64,000 bases of DNA from Burkholderia territorii. Lineage in GTDB: Bacteria > Pseudomonadota > Gammaproteobacteria > Burkholderiales > Burkholderiaceae. Where the stretch lies: positions 120,755 through 184,754 of the forward strand of contig NZ_CADFEJ010000012.1 in assembly GCF_902833055.1 (NCBI RefSeq), written 5' to 3'. Each line of letters begins with the position of its first letter. Within the stretch, counting starts at the first letter, position 1. The position numbers were made by a program, and so were the translations under genes. A model generated the notes under the pieces. It was not told where the DNA came from, ran no database searches, and saw only the letters and a program-made list of their open reading frames with translations. Shown here in pieces: positions 17,316-28,509 of the stretch.

Positions 17316-18206
17316 CTATATGCCGGGCTTCGTATCGCCCGGCACCGCGTAGCACCGCGCGGCCGTGCCGCCCCACAACGCATCGCGCTCGGCCGCCGAC
17401 AACCGCGCCTCCGCCCAGCGCTCGATCAGCGACGCGACTTCGTCGTACGATGCCGCGAGCAGGCATACGGGCCAGTCCGATCCGAACATCAGCCGCTGCG
17501 GGCCGAACGCATCGAGCGCCGCATCGAGGCATTGCTCGATGTGGCGAATGTCCTGCCCGCGCAGGCCGCGCCGCCAATCCGTCTCCGTCACGAGCCCGGA
17601 CAGCTTGCACACGACATGCGGCAGCGCACCCAGTTCGCGCAACCGGGCCCGCCAGCGTGCGAGCGCGGTGTCGTCGCGATCGAACGCCGCGAGCGCCGGC
17701 TTGCCCGCATGATCGAGCACGAGCCAGTGCGCATCGTGCCGCGCGCAGAACGCGCGCACGTCGGGCAACTGACGTTCGAACACGAGCACGTCGTACACGT
17801 AACCGTTCGCCTGCAACCATTCGACGCCGCGATTGAACGCGGGATCCGCGACGAACGCGCCGACGTCGGCTTCGTCCTGCAGCTGGTGGCGAAAGCCGCG
17901 CAGCTTCGGGCTACCCCATTCGGCGACGCGCTCGGCAAGCGCCGGCGCACCGAGATCCTCCCAGCCGACCACCGCCGCGATACGCGCGTCGTTGCGGGCT
18001 AGATCGAGCAGGAATGCCGTCTCGTCGCGTCCGGCACGCGCCTGCACCGCGATCGACGCACCGAGCGCCTGCGCATGCATCTGCGGCCACAGCGCGTCGG
18101 GCAGGTAGTCGCGGGCGAGCACGCTCATCCCCGGGCCGATCCACGGATAGTCGGCCGCGCGGTAACGCCAGAAATGCTGGTGGGAATCGATACGCACTGC
18201 GCCCAT
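17316..18206 (-). CDS. L-fuconolactone hydrolase, amidohydrolase family
   Basis: A 296-residue TIM-barrel amidohydrolase (amidohydrolase 2 / COG3618). The start MGAVRIDSHQHFWRY carries the HxH metal motif, and GSDWPVCLLAASYDE near the end carries the catalytic Asp. It opens L-fuconolactone to L-fuconate, the second step of the non-phosphorylating fucose route. I chose the ATG at 18206 because GAGGG lies five bases before it; an ATG 18 bases upstream (18224) is also possible. It shares strand and neighbourhood with the fucose importer and the other pathway enzymes. A related substrate such as L-rhamnonolactone cannot be excluded. Confidence 0.82.
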   Translation of the reverse strand: MGAVRIDSHQHFWRYRAADYPWIGPGMSVLARDYLPDALWPQMHAQALGASIAVQARAGRDETAFLLDLARNDARIAAVVGWEDLGAPALAERVAEWGSPKLRGFRHQLQDEADVGAFVADPAFNRGVEWLQANGYVYDVLVFERQLPDVRAFCARHDAHWLVLDHAGKPALAAFDRDDTALARWRARLRELGALPHVVCKLSGLVTETDWRRGLRGQDIRHIEQCLDAALDAFGPQRLMFGSDWPVCLLAASYDEVASLIERWAEARLSAAERDALWGGTAARCYAVPGDTKPGI

Positions 18207-18249
18207 GGTGCCCTCGTGTTTCATCGTCGTGCGTCGCGTTTTGCGACGC

Positions 18250-19191
18250 TCAGTCGTACAACACCGCCGTGATCTTCGGGTCGTCGATGTTGGTCTTGTC
18301 ATACCAGTAGAAACCGGTATCGATGACCTTCGGCAGCCTCTCGCCCTTGGTCGCCTTCACGGCCGCCTCGACCGTCTTGTAGCCGATGCCGACCGGGTTC
18401 TGCGTGATCGCGCCGGCCATCAGCCCGTTGCGGATCGCGTCCTTCTGTTGCTTGCCGGAATCGTAGCCGACGATCACGACCTTGCGCTTCATCTCGCGCA
18501 CACCGTTCACCACGCCGATCGCCGAGCCCTCGTTGGTGCCGAACAGGCCCTTGAGCTTCGGATACGCCTGCAGGATCGACTTCGTCACCTCGGTCGACTT
18601 CAGCTGGTCGCCTTCGCCGTACTGCACGGTCACGACCTGCACCTTCGGGTGCGCCGCTTTCATCCGTTCGAGAAAACCGTCGCGGCGGTCGATGCCGGTG
18701 CGGCTCGTCTGGTCGTGCGCGACCACGGCCACCTCGCCCTCGTCGCCGATCAGCGCGGCGAGCTTGTCGGCGGCGAGCGCGGCGGCGGCCTTGTTGTTGG
18801 TCGCGGCCGTCGTCACCGGAATGTCGCTGTCGACGCCCGAGTCGAACGCGATGACCGGGATCTTCTCGGCCTGCGCCTTCTTCAGGAGCGGCAGCGCGGC
18901 CTTGCTGTCGAGCGCCGCGAAGCCGAGCGCCGCCGGCTTCTTCGCGATCGCGGCGGACAGCATGTCGATCTGCTTGTCGACCATCGCCTCGGTTTCGGGG
19001 CCTTCGAACGTCACCTTCACCTTGTAGTCCTTCGCGGCCTGCATCGCGCCCGCCTTCACGGCCTGCCAGAACTGATGCTGGAAGCCCTTCGAAATCAGCG
19101 GAATATAGGCTTCCTGCGCGTGCGCGCCGGCCGTGACGCCGACGGCGAACGTCAGCCCGACGATCGCGTTCAACACCTTGCTCCTGATCAC
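18250..19191 (-). CDS. Sugar ABC transporter periplasmic binding protein (L-fucose candidate)
   Basis: A 313-residue pentose/hexose-binding protein of the RbsB/periplasmic-binding-protein-1-like class. A signal peptide ends near GAHAQ (residue 26). The start codon is GTG, with AAGGAG seven bases upstream. The mature part shows ISKGFQHQFWQAVKAGAMQAA and the hinge motif VIAFDSGVDSDIPVTT of family members. It precedes the lactonase and follows the permease gene, so its ligand is probably L-fucose or a related 6-deoxy sugar. Confidence 0.85.
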   Translation of the reverse strand: MIRSKVLNAIVGLTFAVGVTAGAHAQEAYIPLISKGFQHQFWQAVKAGAMQAAKDYKVKVTFEGPETEAMVDKQIDMLSAAIAKKPAALGFAALDSKAALPLLKKAQAEKIPVIAFDSGVDSDIPVTTAATNNKAAAALAADKLAALIGDEGEVAVVAHDQTSRTGIDRRDGFLERMKAAHPKVQVVTVQYGEGDQLKSTEVTKSILQAYPKLKGLFGTNEGSAIGVVNGVREMKRKVVIVGYDSGKQQKDAIRNGLMAGAITQNPVGIGYKTVEAAVKATKGERLPKVIDTGFYWYDKTNIDDPKITAVLYD

Positions 19192-19267
19192 TTCGCGTCT
19201 CCTTGGTTGGTATCGACTGAAATGCCGGCCCGGCCGGCGGTGAAGCGCATGTGCGTTCGTGCGTTCG

Positions 19268-20305
19268 TCAGCGGCGACGCCGGCGCAGGATGTCCACGTA
19301 GACGGCGAGGATGATGATCACGCCCGTCACGACCGTCTGCCATTCCTGCGCGACCGACATGATGCGCAGGCCGTTGGTCAGCACGCTCATGATGAACGCG
19401 CCGATGATGGTGCCGACGATGCTGCCCGCGCCGCCCGACAGCGACGTGCCGCCGATCACGACGGCCGCGATCGCGTCGAGCTCGTAGCCTTGCCCGAGCG
19501 CGGGCTGCGCGGAATTCAGCCGCGATGCGATCAGCAGCCCCGCGATCCCGCACACCGCGCCGCTGAACGTGTAGACGGCGATCTTCCATGCGTCGACGTT
19601 CACGCCGGACAGCCGCAGCGCCTCCTCGTTGCTGCCGAGCGCGAACGTGTAGCGGCCGAAGATGGTCCGGTTCAGCACGATCGACGCGCCGACCGCGACG
19701 AGGAACAGGATCAGCACCGCGTTCGGGATCGGCAGCGCGGGCACCAGGCTGCCGATCAGCGAATCCTGCGCGATCGACGTGAAGCCGGGCGTGTCGTTGA
19801 AGTAGATCGGCCGCGTGCCCGAGATCACGAGCGACAGTCCCTTGAGCAACATCATCATTCCGAGCGTCGCGATGAACGGCGGCACCTTCATCTTCGCGAT
19901 CACGAAGCCCGATACGCTGCCCGACAGCGCGCCGAAGCACAGCGCGGCCAGGATCCCGAGCGGCAGCGGCATCCCCCAGTTCGTCAGGACGACGCCGGCC
20001 ATCACCGCGCAGAACGTCATCAGCGTGCCGACCGACAGGTCGATGCCCGACGTGATGATCACGTACGTACATGCGACCGCCAGCACGCCGTTCACGGCGG
20101 TGGCCTGCAGGATCGCGACGAGGTTGTCGACTTCGAGGAAGTTCGACGACGCGAAGCTGAAGAACACGATCAGCAGCACGAGGCTCGCGAACGCGAGCAG
20201 CTTCTGCCGCGCGGCCGGATTGAAGAAGCGCGACCGCAGGCTCGATGCGGCGGCCGGCGTGTCGCCGGAAGCGAGGGGCGGAACGGGATGCGTATCGTTG
20301 GACAT
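19268..20305 (-). CDS. Sugar ABC transporter permease, RbsC type (L-fucose candidate)
   Basis: A 345-residue inner-membrane permease with about ten hydrophobic segments. The RbsC-type signatures are NGVLAVACTYVIITSGIDLSVG and the EEALRLSGVNVDAWKIAVY loop. A Gly-rich block QGYELDAIAAVVIGGTSLSGG is also diagnostic. It is encoded between the ATPase and binding-protein genes on the same strand and forms one importer with them. A basic tail RRRRR ends the protein. Confidence 0.9.
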   Translation of the reverse strand: MSNDTHPVPPLASGDTPAAASSLRSRFFNPAARQKLLAFASLVLLIVFFSFASSNFLEVDNLVAILQATAVNGVLAVACTYVIITSGIDLSVGTLMTFCAVMAGVVLTNWGMPLPLGILAALCFGALSGSVSGFVIAKMKVPPFIATLGMMMLLKGLSLVISGTRPIYFNDTPGFTSIAQDSLIGSLVPALPIPNAVLILFLVAVGASIVLNRTIFGRYTFALGSNEEALRLSGVNVDAWKIAVYTFSGAVCGIAGLLIASRLNSAQPALGQGYELDAIAAVVIGGTSLSGGAGSIVGTIIGAFIMSVLTNGLRIMSVAQEWQTVVTGVIIILAVYVDILRRRRR

Positions 20306-20335
20306 GGTCGGTAGGCGTATGGATCGGCGTCCGAA

Positions 20336-21886
20336 TCAGGACAATACGGTCGACTCGCGCTGCGTCGCGAGCTGCATGATCTTTTCCTGCGTGGCGTCGG
20401 CCGCGCGCAGCTCGCCGGTCACGCGCCCTTCGCACATCACGAGAATCCGGTGGCTCATGCGCAGCACCTCGGGCAACTCCGACGAGATCATCACGATCGC
20501 CTTGCCGTCGGCGGCGAGCGCGTCGAGCAGCTTGTAAATCTCGCTTTTCGCGCCGACGTCGATGCCGCGCGTGGGCTCGTCGAAGAACAGGATGTCGCAG
20601 TCGCGCAGCAGCCACTTCGCGATCACGATCTTCTGCTGGTTGCCGCCCGACAGCAGGCGTACCGGCTGCGCGACCGACGGCGTGCGGATCGCGAGCTGCC
20701 GCACGTAAGACTGCGCGGTGTCGCGCATCCCGCGCGCATCGAGAAACATGCCGCGGCGCACGAAGCGCTGCATGCTCGACAGCGCGATGTTGTTCTGCAC
20801 GTCCATGCCGACCGCGAGCCCGAAGTGCTTGCGGTCCTCCGACAGGTAGCCGATGCCGTGCGCGACCGCGTCGGCCGGCGTGCGGATCGTCACGGCCTTG
20901 CCGTGCACGCGAATCTCGCCCGCGTCGACCGGGTCCGCGCCGAACACCGCGCGCGCGACCTCGGTGCGGCCCGCGCCCATCAGCCCCGCGAAGCCGAGAA
21001 TCTCGCCGCGCCGCACCGTGAAGCCGACGTCGCGGATCGCGCGGCCGCGCGACAGCCCGCGCACTTCGAGCGCGACCTCGTTGGCCGACGTGTCGGGCGG
21101 CGTGCGGAATCCCGTATCGAGCTGGCGGCCGACCATCATCGCGATGATCGCGTCCATCGACGTGTCCGCCATCGGCACGGTCGCGACGTACTTGCCGTCG
21201 CGCATCACCGTCACGCGATCGGCGATCCGGCGCAGTTCGTCCATCTTGTGCGAGATGTAGACGATGCCGACGCCGTGCGCGCGCAGGTCGCCGATGATGC
21301 GGAACAGCTCGGCGATCTCCGCGTCGTTCAGCGCGGCGGTCGGTTCGTCCATGATCAGCACGCGCGAGTCGAACGACAGTGCCTTCGCGATCTCGACCAT
21401 CTGCTGCTTCGCGACCGTCAGCCGGCCGACCTGCGTGCGCGGATCGAGATCGAGCCGCATCCGCGCGAAGATGGCGGCCGCGTCGCGGTTGAGCTTTTCT
21501 TCGTCGACGAACACGCCGAAGCGGCCGCGCGGCTCTCGCCCGATGAAGATGTTCTGCGCGACGCTCAGGTGGTTCATCAGGTTCAGTTCCTGATGGATGA
21601 TGCCGATGCCGAGCGCCTGCGCGGCGCGCGGATCGTCGATCTCCACCGTGCGGCCGTCCATCCGGATCTCGCCTTCGTCCTTCTGATAAACGCCGGCGAG
21701 AATCTTCATCAACGTCGACTTGCCGGCACCGTTCTCGCCCATCAGCGCGTGGACTTCGCCGGCATGCAGGTCGAACCGGCAATCGTCGAGCGCCTGCACG
21801 CCCGGAAAGCGCTTGCCGATGCCGGTCAGCTCGATCAGCGCGGCGGGTGCGACGGGTGCGGCGCTCGGGTTCGGATCGGGTTGCAT
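20336..21886 (-). CDS. Sugar ABC transporter ATP-binding protein, RbsA type with two ABC domains (L-fucose candidate)
   Basis: A 516-residue duplicated ATPase. The first domain has Walker [10 protein letters not shown] and Walker [14 protein letters not shown]; the second has a degenerate Walker A (GLMGAGRTE) and the RbsA-type [17 protein letters not shown] signature with [14 protein letters not shown]. This asymmetric pattern is normal in the family. It energises the importer built with the permease and binding protein downstream. Confidence 0.92.
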   Translation of the reverse strand: MQPDPNPSAAPVAPAALIELTGIGKRFPGVQALDDCRFDLHAGEVHALMGENGAGKSTLMKILAGVYQKDEGEIRMDGRTVEIDDPRAAQALGIGIIHQELNLMNHLSVAQNIFIGREPRGRFGVFVDEEKLNRDAAAIFARMRLDLDPRTQVGRLTVAKQQMVEIAKALSFDSRVLIMDEPTAALNDAEIAELFRIIGDLRAHGVGIVYISHKMDELRRIADRVTVMRDGKYVATVPMADTSMDAIIAMMVGRQLDTGFRTPPDTSANEVALEVRGLSRGRAIRDVGFTVRRGEILGFAGLMGAGRTEVARAVFGADPVDAGEIRVHGKAVTIRTPADAVAHGIGYLSEDRKHFGLAVGMDVQNNIALSSMQRFVRRGMFLDARGMRDTAQSYVRQLAIRTPSVAQPVRLLSGGNQQKIVIAKWLLRDCDILFFDEPTRGIDVGAKSEIYKLLDALAADGKAIVMISSELPEVLRMSHRILVMCEGRVTGELRAADATQEKIMQLATQRESTVLS

Positions 21887-21898
21887 GGCTCGATGCCC

Positions 21899-24027
<2,129 letters not shown>

Positions 24028-24050
24028 GACGAACCGTCCGTAAAAGGAAA

Positions 24051-24893
24051 TCAGGCCTGCACGGTGCGCTGGCGCTGCTCGCCGAGCCCGTCGATACCGA
24101 GCGTGATCACCTGCCCGGCGCGCAGATAAACCGGCGGCTTCTGCCCGAGGCCGACGCCCGGCGGCGTGCCGGTCGAGATCACGTCGCCCGGCTGCAGGCT
24201 CATGAAACGGCTCAGGTAACTGATCAGGTGCGGCACGCGGAACACCATCGTCGCGGTCGTGCCGTTCTGGTAGCGGTGGCCGTCCACCTCCAGCCACAGC
24301 CGCAGCGCGTGCGGGTCGGGTACTTCGTCCGCCGTCACGAGCCAGGGCCCGAGCGGGCCGAACGTGTCGTTGCCCTTGCCCTTGTCCCACGTGCCGCCGC
24401 GCTCGAGCTGGTATTCGCGCTCGGATACGTCGTTCACCACGCAGTAGCCGGCGACGTGCGACAACGCGTCGGCTTCGTCGATGTAGCGGCCACCCTGGCC
24501 GATCACCACGCCGAGCTCGACTTCCCAGTCGGTCTTCTCCGAGCCGCGCGGAATCTCGACGTCGTCGTTCGGCCCCGAGATCGCGCTCGTCCATTTGCCG
24601 AACACGACCGGCTCCTTCGGGACTTCCATCCCCGATTCAGCCGCGTGGTCGGAATAGTTGAGCCCGATGCAGATGAACTTGCCGACGCGGCCGACGCACG
24701 CGCCGAGCCGCGGCGTGCCTTCGACGAGCGGCAGCGACGACGGGTCGATGTCGCGCAGCCGCGCGAGCGACGCGGGTACGAGCGCATCGCCGGCGATGTC
24801 GTCGATCACGCCCGACAGATCGCGAATCTTTCCCTGCGCATCGAGCAGGCCCGGTTTTTCATGGTGTTTTTCGCCAAATCTCAGCAGTTTCAT
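24051..24893 (-). CDS. 2,4-diketo-3-deoxy-L-fuconate hydrolase, fumarylacetoacetate hydrolase family
   Basis: A 280-residue FAH-superfamily enzyme with start MKLLRFG. The metal-binding acids lie in [11 protein letters not shown] and in the [13 protein letters not shown] segment; [16 protein letters not shown] is the conserved C-terminal loop. In the Burkholderia fucose route this enzyme cleaves 2,4-diketo-3-deoxy-L-fuconate to pyruvate and L-lactate, the last step. Assignment comes from the neighbours; by sequence alone it would be a generic FAH protein. Confidence 0.85.
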   Translation of the reverse strand: MKLLRFGEKHHEKPGLLDAQGKIRDLSGVIDDIAGDALVPASLARLRDIDPSSLPLVEGTPRLGACVGRVGKFICIGLNYSDHAAESGMEVPKEPVVFGKWTSAISGPNDDVEIPRGSEKTDWEVELGVVIGQGGRYIDEADALSHVAGYCVVNDVSEREYQLERGGTWDKGKGNDTFGPLGPWLVTADEVPDPHALRLWLEVDGHRYQNGTTATMVFRVPHLISYLSRFMSLQPGDVISTGTPPGVGLGQKPPVYLRAGQVITLGIDGLGEQRQRTVQA

Positions 24894-24939
24894 GTCGTGT
24901 GAACGGAAACGGAAAGTGAAAATGAATGGGAACGCATGG

Positions 24940-25704
24940 TCAGTTCGACCAGCCGCCATCGATCAGGTGAATCGCGCCGGTGGTGAACGAAGATTCGTCC
25001 GACGCAAGATACAGCGCGAGTGCGGCCACTTCGTCCGCGGTGCCGATGCGGCCCATCGGCTGACGCGCGACGAACGCCTCGCGCACGGTGTCGGTCGACA
25101 CCTGGCGCGTACGCGCCTGCTCGGCGATCCGCTGTTCCAGCGACGGCGACTCGATCGTGCCCGGGCAGATCGCATTGCAACGGATGCGCCGCTCGACGAA
25201 ATCGGCGGCGACCGCCTTGGTCAGGCCGATCACGGCCGCCTTGGTGGTGCCGTAGACGAAGCGGTTCGGCACGCCCTTCACGCTCGACGCGGCCGACGCC
25301 ATGTTGATGATCGACGCGCCGCCCGCTGCCAGCATCGCCGGCAGCAGCGCGCGGATCAGCCGGTACATGGACGTGACGTTGAGGTTCAGCGAGAACGCCC
25401 ACGCGGCCTCGTCGCAATCGAGAATCGTGCCGTGGTGCACGAACCCTGCGCAGTTGAAGAGCACGTCGAACGCGCGCTCTTGCGCGGCGAGTGCCGATAC
25501 GTCGGCTGCATCGGTCACATCGAGCCGCCGCGTGGCCAGCGCGCCGCCGGCGCGTTCGGCGTCGGCCGCGAGTTGCGCGAGCGCGGCTTCATTGATGTCG
25601 GTCGCCAGCACGTCGGCGCCCTCGCTCGCGAACCGCAGCGCGGTCGCGCGGCCGATACCCTGCCCGGCCGCCGTCACCAGCGCACGCTTGCCCTGCAATC
25701 TCAT
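24940..25704 (-). CDS. 2-keto-3-deoxy-L-fuconate dehydrogenase, short-chain dehydrogenase family
   Basis: A 254-residue SDR: start MRLQGKRALVTAAGQGIGRAT with the cofactor glycines at about 12-18, NCAG at about 80-85, Tyr-x3-Lys in FVYGTTKAAVIGL, and the end IHLIDGGWSN. It oxidises 2-keto-3-deoxy-L-fuconate to the 2,4-diketo acid that the next gene's product hydrolyses. It is the first gene of the fucose operon; AGGAG lies eight bases before the ATG. The promoter and a candidate GntR operator lie immediately upstream. Confidence 0.85.
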   Translation of the reverse strand: MRLQGKRALVTAAGQGIGRATALRFASEGADVLATDINEAALAQLAADAERAGGALATRRLDVTDAADVSALAAQERAFDVLFNCAGFVHHGTILDCDEAAWAFSLNLNVTSMYRLIRALLPAMLAAGGASIINMASAASSVKGVPNRFVYGTTKAAVIGLTKAVAADFVERRIRCNAICPGTIESPSLEQRIAEQARTRQVSTDTVREAFVARQPMGRIGTADEVAALALYLASDESSFTTGAIHLIDGGWSN

Positions 25705-26379
25705 GAGCAGCACTCCTGTAGAAGCCGGCCGCGCCGACTGATTGGCACAAAGGACTAAAGGTCCAACCAATCATAGGAAGTGATTCCGGATTTGTCACGA
25801 TCGCGTGATTCAGTATTTTCCCGAGCAGCAGAATCGCGGCGGCGGCCGTGTCGCGGACTTCGCTTGCCGTTTTCTTCCGATTTCCGCAATCGACCGCTTG
25901 TCCCGCAGAGCCAATGCCGGCGCGGGTTTGCGCCGGCCTCGCGCGTGCAGGACGTGTCGCCGCAGAGCGAAACTGACAAAAAAGTCATGTTCCCGTCAGG
26001 GTGTCAACGGGGGGCGCGCGCGATCATGGTGTCGCCGGACCGCGCCTCCCGGATCACCGCACCCGCCCGTCGCCGATCCTTGACGGGCACCTCCGTCCCC
26101 CGCGGTTGTCCACGTGACTGAGCGAGCAGACACGGTGGCGCGGTCCGCTTTTCCGCCCCGGGCGTTCGCGTCCGGGGCGCTTTTGTCGTTGGTTTTTCAA
26201 GAAAATGCGCGTCGATTGTTTCTAAATCGGCAAAAGGTAATTTGAGCCAGACAGGATGTTTTTTCCGGTCACAGACGCTTACATTTAGCGCACCACTCAT
26301 GGAAACCGCTACGGAATCGCCGTTGGGTAGTGACATCCACTGCCACCGCCGAAACCGCACGAGCTTTAGGAAACGGCAA
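25705..26379. other. Divergent intergenic region upstream of the fucose operon
   Basis: About 675 bases. The left 100 bases carry the presumed fucose promoter and operator. The middle (25800-26130) has open frames in several phases with no recognisable product. The part 26160-26379 is AT-richer and should contain the promoter of the DUF3331 gene. I see no RNA gene. Confidence 0.5.
25760..25768. promoter_or_regulatory. Candidate FCD-type GntR operator for the fucose operon
   Basis: GGTCCAACC (GGT-N3-ACC) has the small symmetric core typical of FadR/FCD regulators, embedded in TAAAGGTCCAACCAATC, 56 bases before the first fucose gene. An ATTGG at 25741 mirrors the CCAAT at its right end. A single site only; assignment to the cluster's GntR protein is inferred. 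Confidence 0.4.
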
Positions 26380-26670
26380 ATGAAGGCCTCCAAATCCCTG
26401 CCTGTGCTCGATCCCGCCGACGTCCACGTCGAAATTCTGGAACGCTCCGATACGCTGCTCGTCGTCCGCTGGGTCGAACCGGGCCGCTGCCACTACGGCG
26501 AACAGCGCTGGCGCCGCCGCTTCGCACAGCGCACCGGCACCTGCGCGCTGTCGCGCCAGGTCATCCAGCGCGGCGACGAAGTTTTCCGCCCGGCCGAGCG
26601 CCCGGCGCCGGCGAACGCGGCCGCGATGATCTCCGCCGCCGAAGTACTCGCGCTGGCCGGCAGCCGGTAA
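26380..26670 (+). CDS. DUF3331 domain protein
   Basis: A 96-residue small cytoplasmic protein of a family found almost only in Burkholderiales. Residues 15-75 hold the DUF3331 pattern: VRWVEPGRCHYGEQRW, then the basic stretch RRRFAQRTGTCALS and IQRGDEVFRP. Two Cys and a His could bind a metal. AGGAAAC precedes the ATG; an upstream in-frame start is open but would add non-conserved residues. Function unknown. Confidence 0.75.
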   Translation: MKASKSLPVLDPADVHVEILERSDTLLVVRWVEPGRCHYGEQRWRRRFAQRTGTCALSRQVIQRGDEVFRPAERPAPANAAAMISAAEVLALAGSR

Positions 26671-26746
26671 CGCGCGACGCCGACGCGCAAGCCGGCCCTA
26701 GAATTGCCGGTCTAGTTCCCCCGCTTGTCTGCCCCGCCCGCGCGGA

Positions 26747-26776
26747 CTATCGTTACATCACTCAATGTAACGATAG
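26747..26776. promoter_or_regulatory. Perfect inverted repeat with 12-base arms upstream of the SDR gene
   Basis: CTATCGTTACAT (26747-26758) and ATGTAACGATAG (26765-26776) are exact complements around CACTCA. It lies 37 bases before the SDR start, where a TetR-type operator would overlap the promoter. The element contrasts with the GC-rich surroundings. No T-run follows, so a terminator is unlikely. Confidence 0.65.
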
Positions 26777-26813
26777 CGCGTCGCGGCCCGCCGCCGCGCC
26801 GATGGAGGCAGAC

Positions 26814-27800
26814 ATGCATGCATGGAGCGCGCGCCACGTCCCGGCGCAAGGCGGCAAGGTCGCGATCGTGACCGGCGCGAACAGCGGCCTCGGCTGGCAC
26901 ATCGCGGAAACGCTGGCCGCCAAGGGCGCGACCGTCGTGATGGGCTGTCGCGATGCCGCCCGCGCCGCGCAAGCCGCCAATGCGATCCGCCGGTTCCATC
27001 CCGCCGCACGGGTCGAAGTCGAGCCGCTCGACCTCGCCGATCTCGCGTCGATCCAGCGCTTCGCTGCGGACGTCTCCGACCGCCACGGCCGCGTCGACAT
27101 CCTCTGCAACAACGCCGGCGTAATGTTCCTGCCGCTGCGCCACACGCGCGACGGCTTCGAGATGCAGTTCGGCACCAACCATCTCGGCCATTTCGCGTTG
27201 ACCGGTCATCTGCTGCCCGCATTGCGCGCCGCGCGGCGCGCGCGGGTCGTGACGATGTCGAGCGGCTTCAATCGCGGCGGCCGCATCCGCGTCGACGATT
27301 TGCGGGCCGAACACCGCTACAACCGTTACCTCGCCTACTGCGACAGCAAGCTCGCGAACCTGGTGTTCGCGATCGAACTCCAGCGCCGCTTCCAGCGTGC
27401 GGCGTTCGCGGGCATCAGCGTCGCCGCGCATCCCGGCTACGCGGCGACCAATCTGCAGTTCGCGGGCCCCGCGATGGACGGTTCGCCCACGCGCGCCGCG
27501 CTGATGCGCGCGGCGAACCGTTATCTCGCACAACCGGCCGACCAGGGCGCGCTTCCCGCGATCCACGCGGCGACGTCGCCCGACCTCACCGGTGGCTCGT
27601 ATATCGGACCGTCCGGCTGGTTCGAGTCGCGCGGGCTGCCGGCGCCGGCAAGCGTGCCGCGCGCGGCGCGCGACGTGGCGGTCGCCGCGCTGCTGTGGGA
27701 GGCATCCGAAGCCGCGACGGGCGTGCGTTTCCTGAGTTCGGGCGCGGCCGTTGCCCGGTCGGCCGCCAAGCCGCTCGACGCGGCGGCCGGAGTGCGCTGA
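26814..27800 (+). CDS. Short-chain dehydrogenase, retinol-dehydrogenase-like
   Basis: A 328-residue SDR of the extended WWOX/retinol-dehydrogenase-like group. Motifs: TGANSGLG near residue 20, NNAGVMFLPL near 98, catalytic YCDSKLANLVFA near 175, and PGYAATNLQ. The substrate is unknown; relatives reduce ketones, aldehydes or lipid-like carbonyls. GGAGG lies five bases before the ATG at 26814, which decides the start over an upstream in-frame ATG at 26802. It stands alone downstream of a large palindrome, so it is probably controlled by a TetR-like repressor encoded elsewhere. Confidence 0.82.
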   Translation: MHAWSARHVPAQGGKVAIVTGANSGLGWHIAETLAAKGATVVMGCRDAARAAQAANAIRRFHPAARVEVEPLDLADLASIQRFAADVSDRHGRVDILCNNAGVMFLPLRHTRDGFEMQFGTNHLGHFALTGHLLPALRAARRARVVTMSSGFNRGGRIRVDDLRAEHRYNRYLAYCDSKLANLVFAIELQRRFQRAAFAGISVAAHPGYAATNLQFAGPAMDGSPTRAALMRAANRYLAQPADQGALPAIHAATSPDLTGGSYIGPSGWFESRGLPAPASVPRAARDVAVAALLWEASEAATGVRFLSSGAAVARSAAKPLDAAAGVR

Positions 27801-28015
27801 GTCGCGCGCCACCCAGCCACCGCATTCATCAGACTTATTACATTTACAGAAAAGAAAGCTCAATGAAAGATTGTTGAGGCCGCCAACTGTTACCAGTCCG
27901 GAAACAATCTATCGTCAAAATCAGCGTTTACCCTGAACGACCCGGTGACTAAGATTTAGTCAATCGCTGCAGACATGGTGTCGAAAGCGAACCCAATAAA
28001 ACACCGGAGGTCATC

Positions 28016-28318
28016 ATGAAATCGCTCGTTTCCGCAGTTGTTGCCGCTGTCGCCCTGTCCGCTTCGTTCGGCGCTTTCGCACAAAGCACCGTGACCCGCG
28101 CACAGGTCCGCAACGAACTGGTTCAGCTTGAACAAGCCGGCTACAAGCCGGGCGTGTCGAGCCCGTACTACCCGAACGACATCCAGTCGGCGGAAGCGCG
28201 AGTGCATGGTGCCGACGCCAGCGGCTACGGCGCGCAGCCGGCTCCGGTCGTCCACTCGGGCGCCCCGGCTGCCGCCGCGTCGTCGAACGCGCGCGACTCG
28301 ATCTTCTTCGGCCAGTAA
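28016..28318 (+). CDS. DUF4148 small secreted protein
   Basis: A 100-residue periplasmic protein. The signal peptide MKSLVSAVVAAVALSASFG is cleaved after AFA (residue 22). The mature part has the DUF4148 core TRAQVRNELVQLEQAGYKPG followed by YYPNDIQSAEARV. These proteins are abundant and paralogous in Burkholderia, and many respond to stress; no biochemical role is known. A strong GGAGG ribosome site precedes the ATG, and a classic terminator follows. Confidence 0.85.
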   Translation: MKSLVSAVVAAVALSASFGAFAQSTVTRAQVRNELVQLEQAGYKPGVSSPYYPNDIQSAEARVHGADASGYGAQPAPVVHSGAPAAAASSNARDSIFFGQ

Positions 28319-28369
28319 GCCGATGCGCCCACGCGGGCGCACGCGCACCGCGCGAAGAAACGGTACCCG

Positions 28370-28401
28370 GACGAGCCCGTGATGCGGGCTCGTCTTTTTT
28401 T
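28370..28401 (+). terminator. Rho-independent terminator of the DUF4148 gene
   Basis: GACGAGCCCG and CGGGCTCGTC pair perfectly over ten bases around a five-base loop and are followed by eight T. It ends 83 bases after the stop codon. Confidence 0.92.
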
Positions 28402-28440
28402 GCGGAACGCATACCTCCGCCGCCCCGCAACGGGTGGCTT

Positions 28441-28472
28441 CGCCCGGGCGCACTGCGTCCGGGCGCTTTTTC
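28441..28472 (+). terminator. Second hairpin with T-run behind the DUF4148 terminator
   Basis: CGCCCGG and CCGGGCG flank an 11-base loop and are followed by CTTTTT. It is a back-up terminator in plus orientation, before the convergent gamma-butyrobetaine hydroxylase gene. Confidence 0.6.
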
Positions 28473-28475
28473 CGC

Positions 28476-28493
28476 CGCGACGCATGCGTCGCG
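28476..28493. repeat. 18-base perfect palindrome
   Basis: CGCGACGCATGCGTCGCG is fully self-complementary and lies between the convergent 3' ends. It may help end minus-strand transcription or may be a chance GC-rich palindrome. Confidence 0.35.
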
Positions 28494-28509
28494 ACCCGGT
28501 ATGCGGTGG

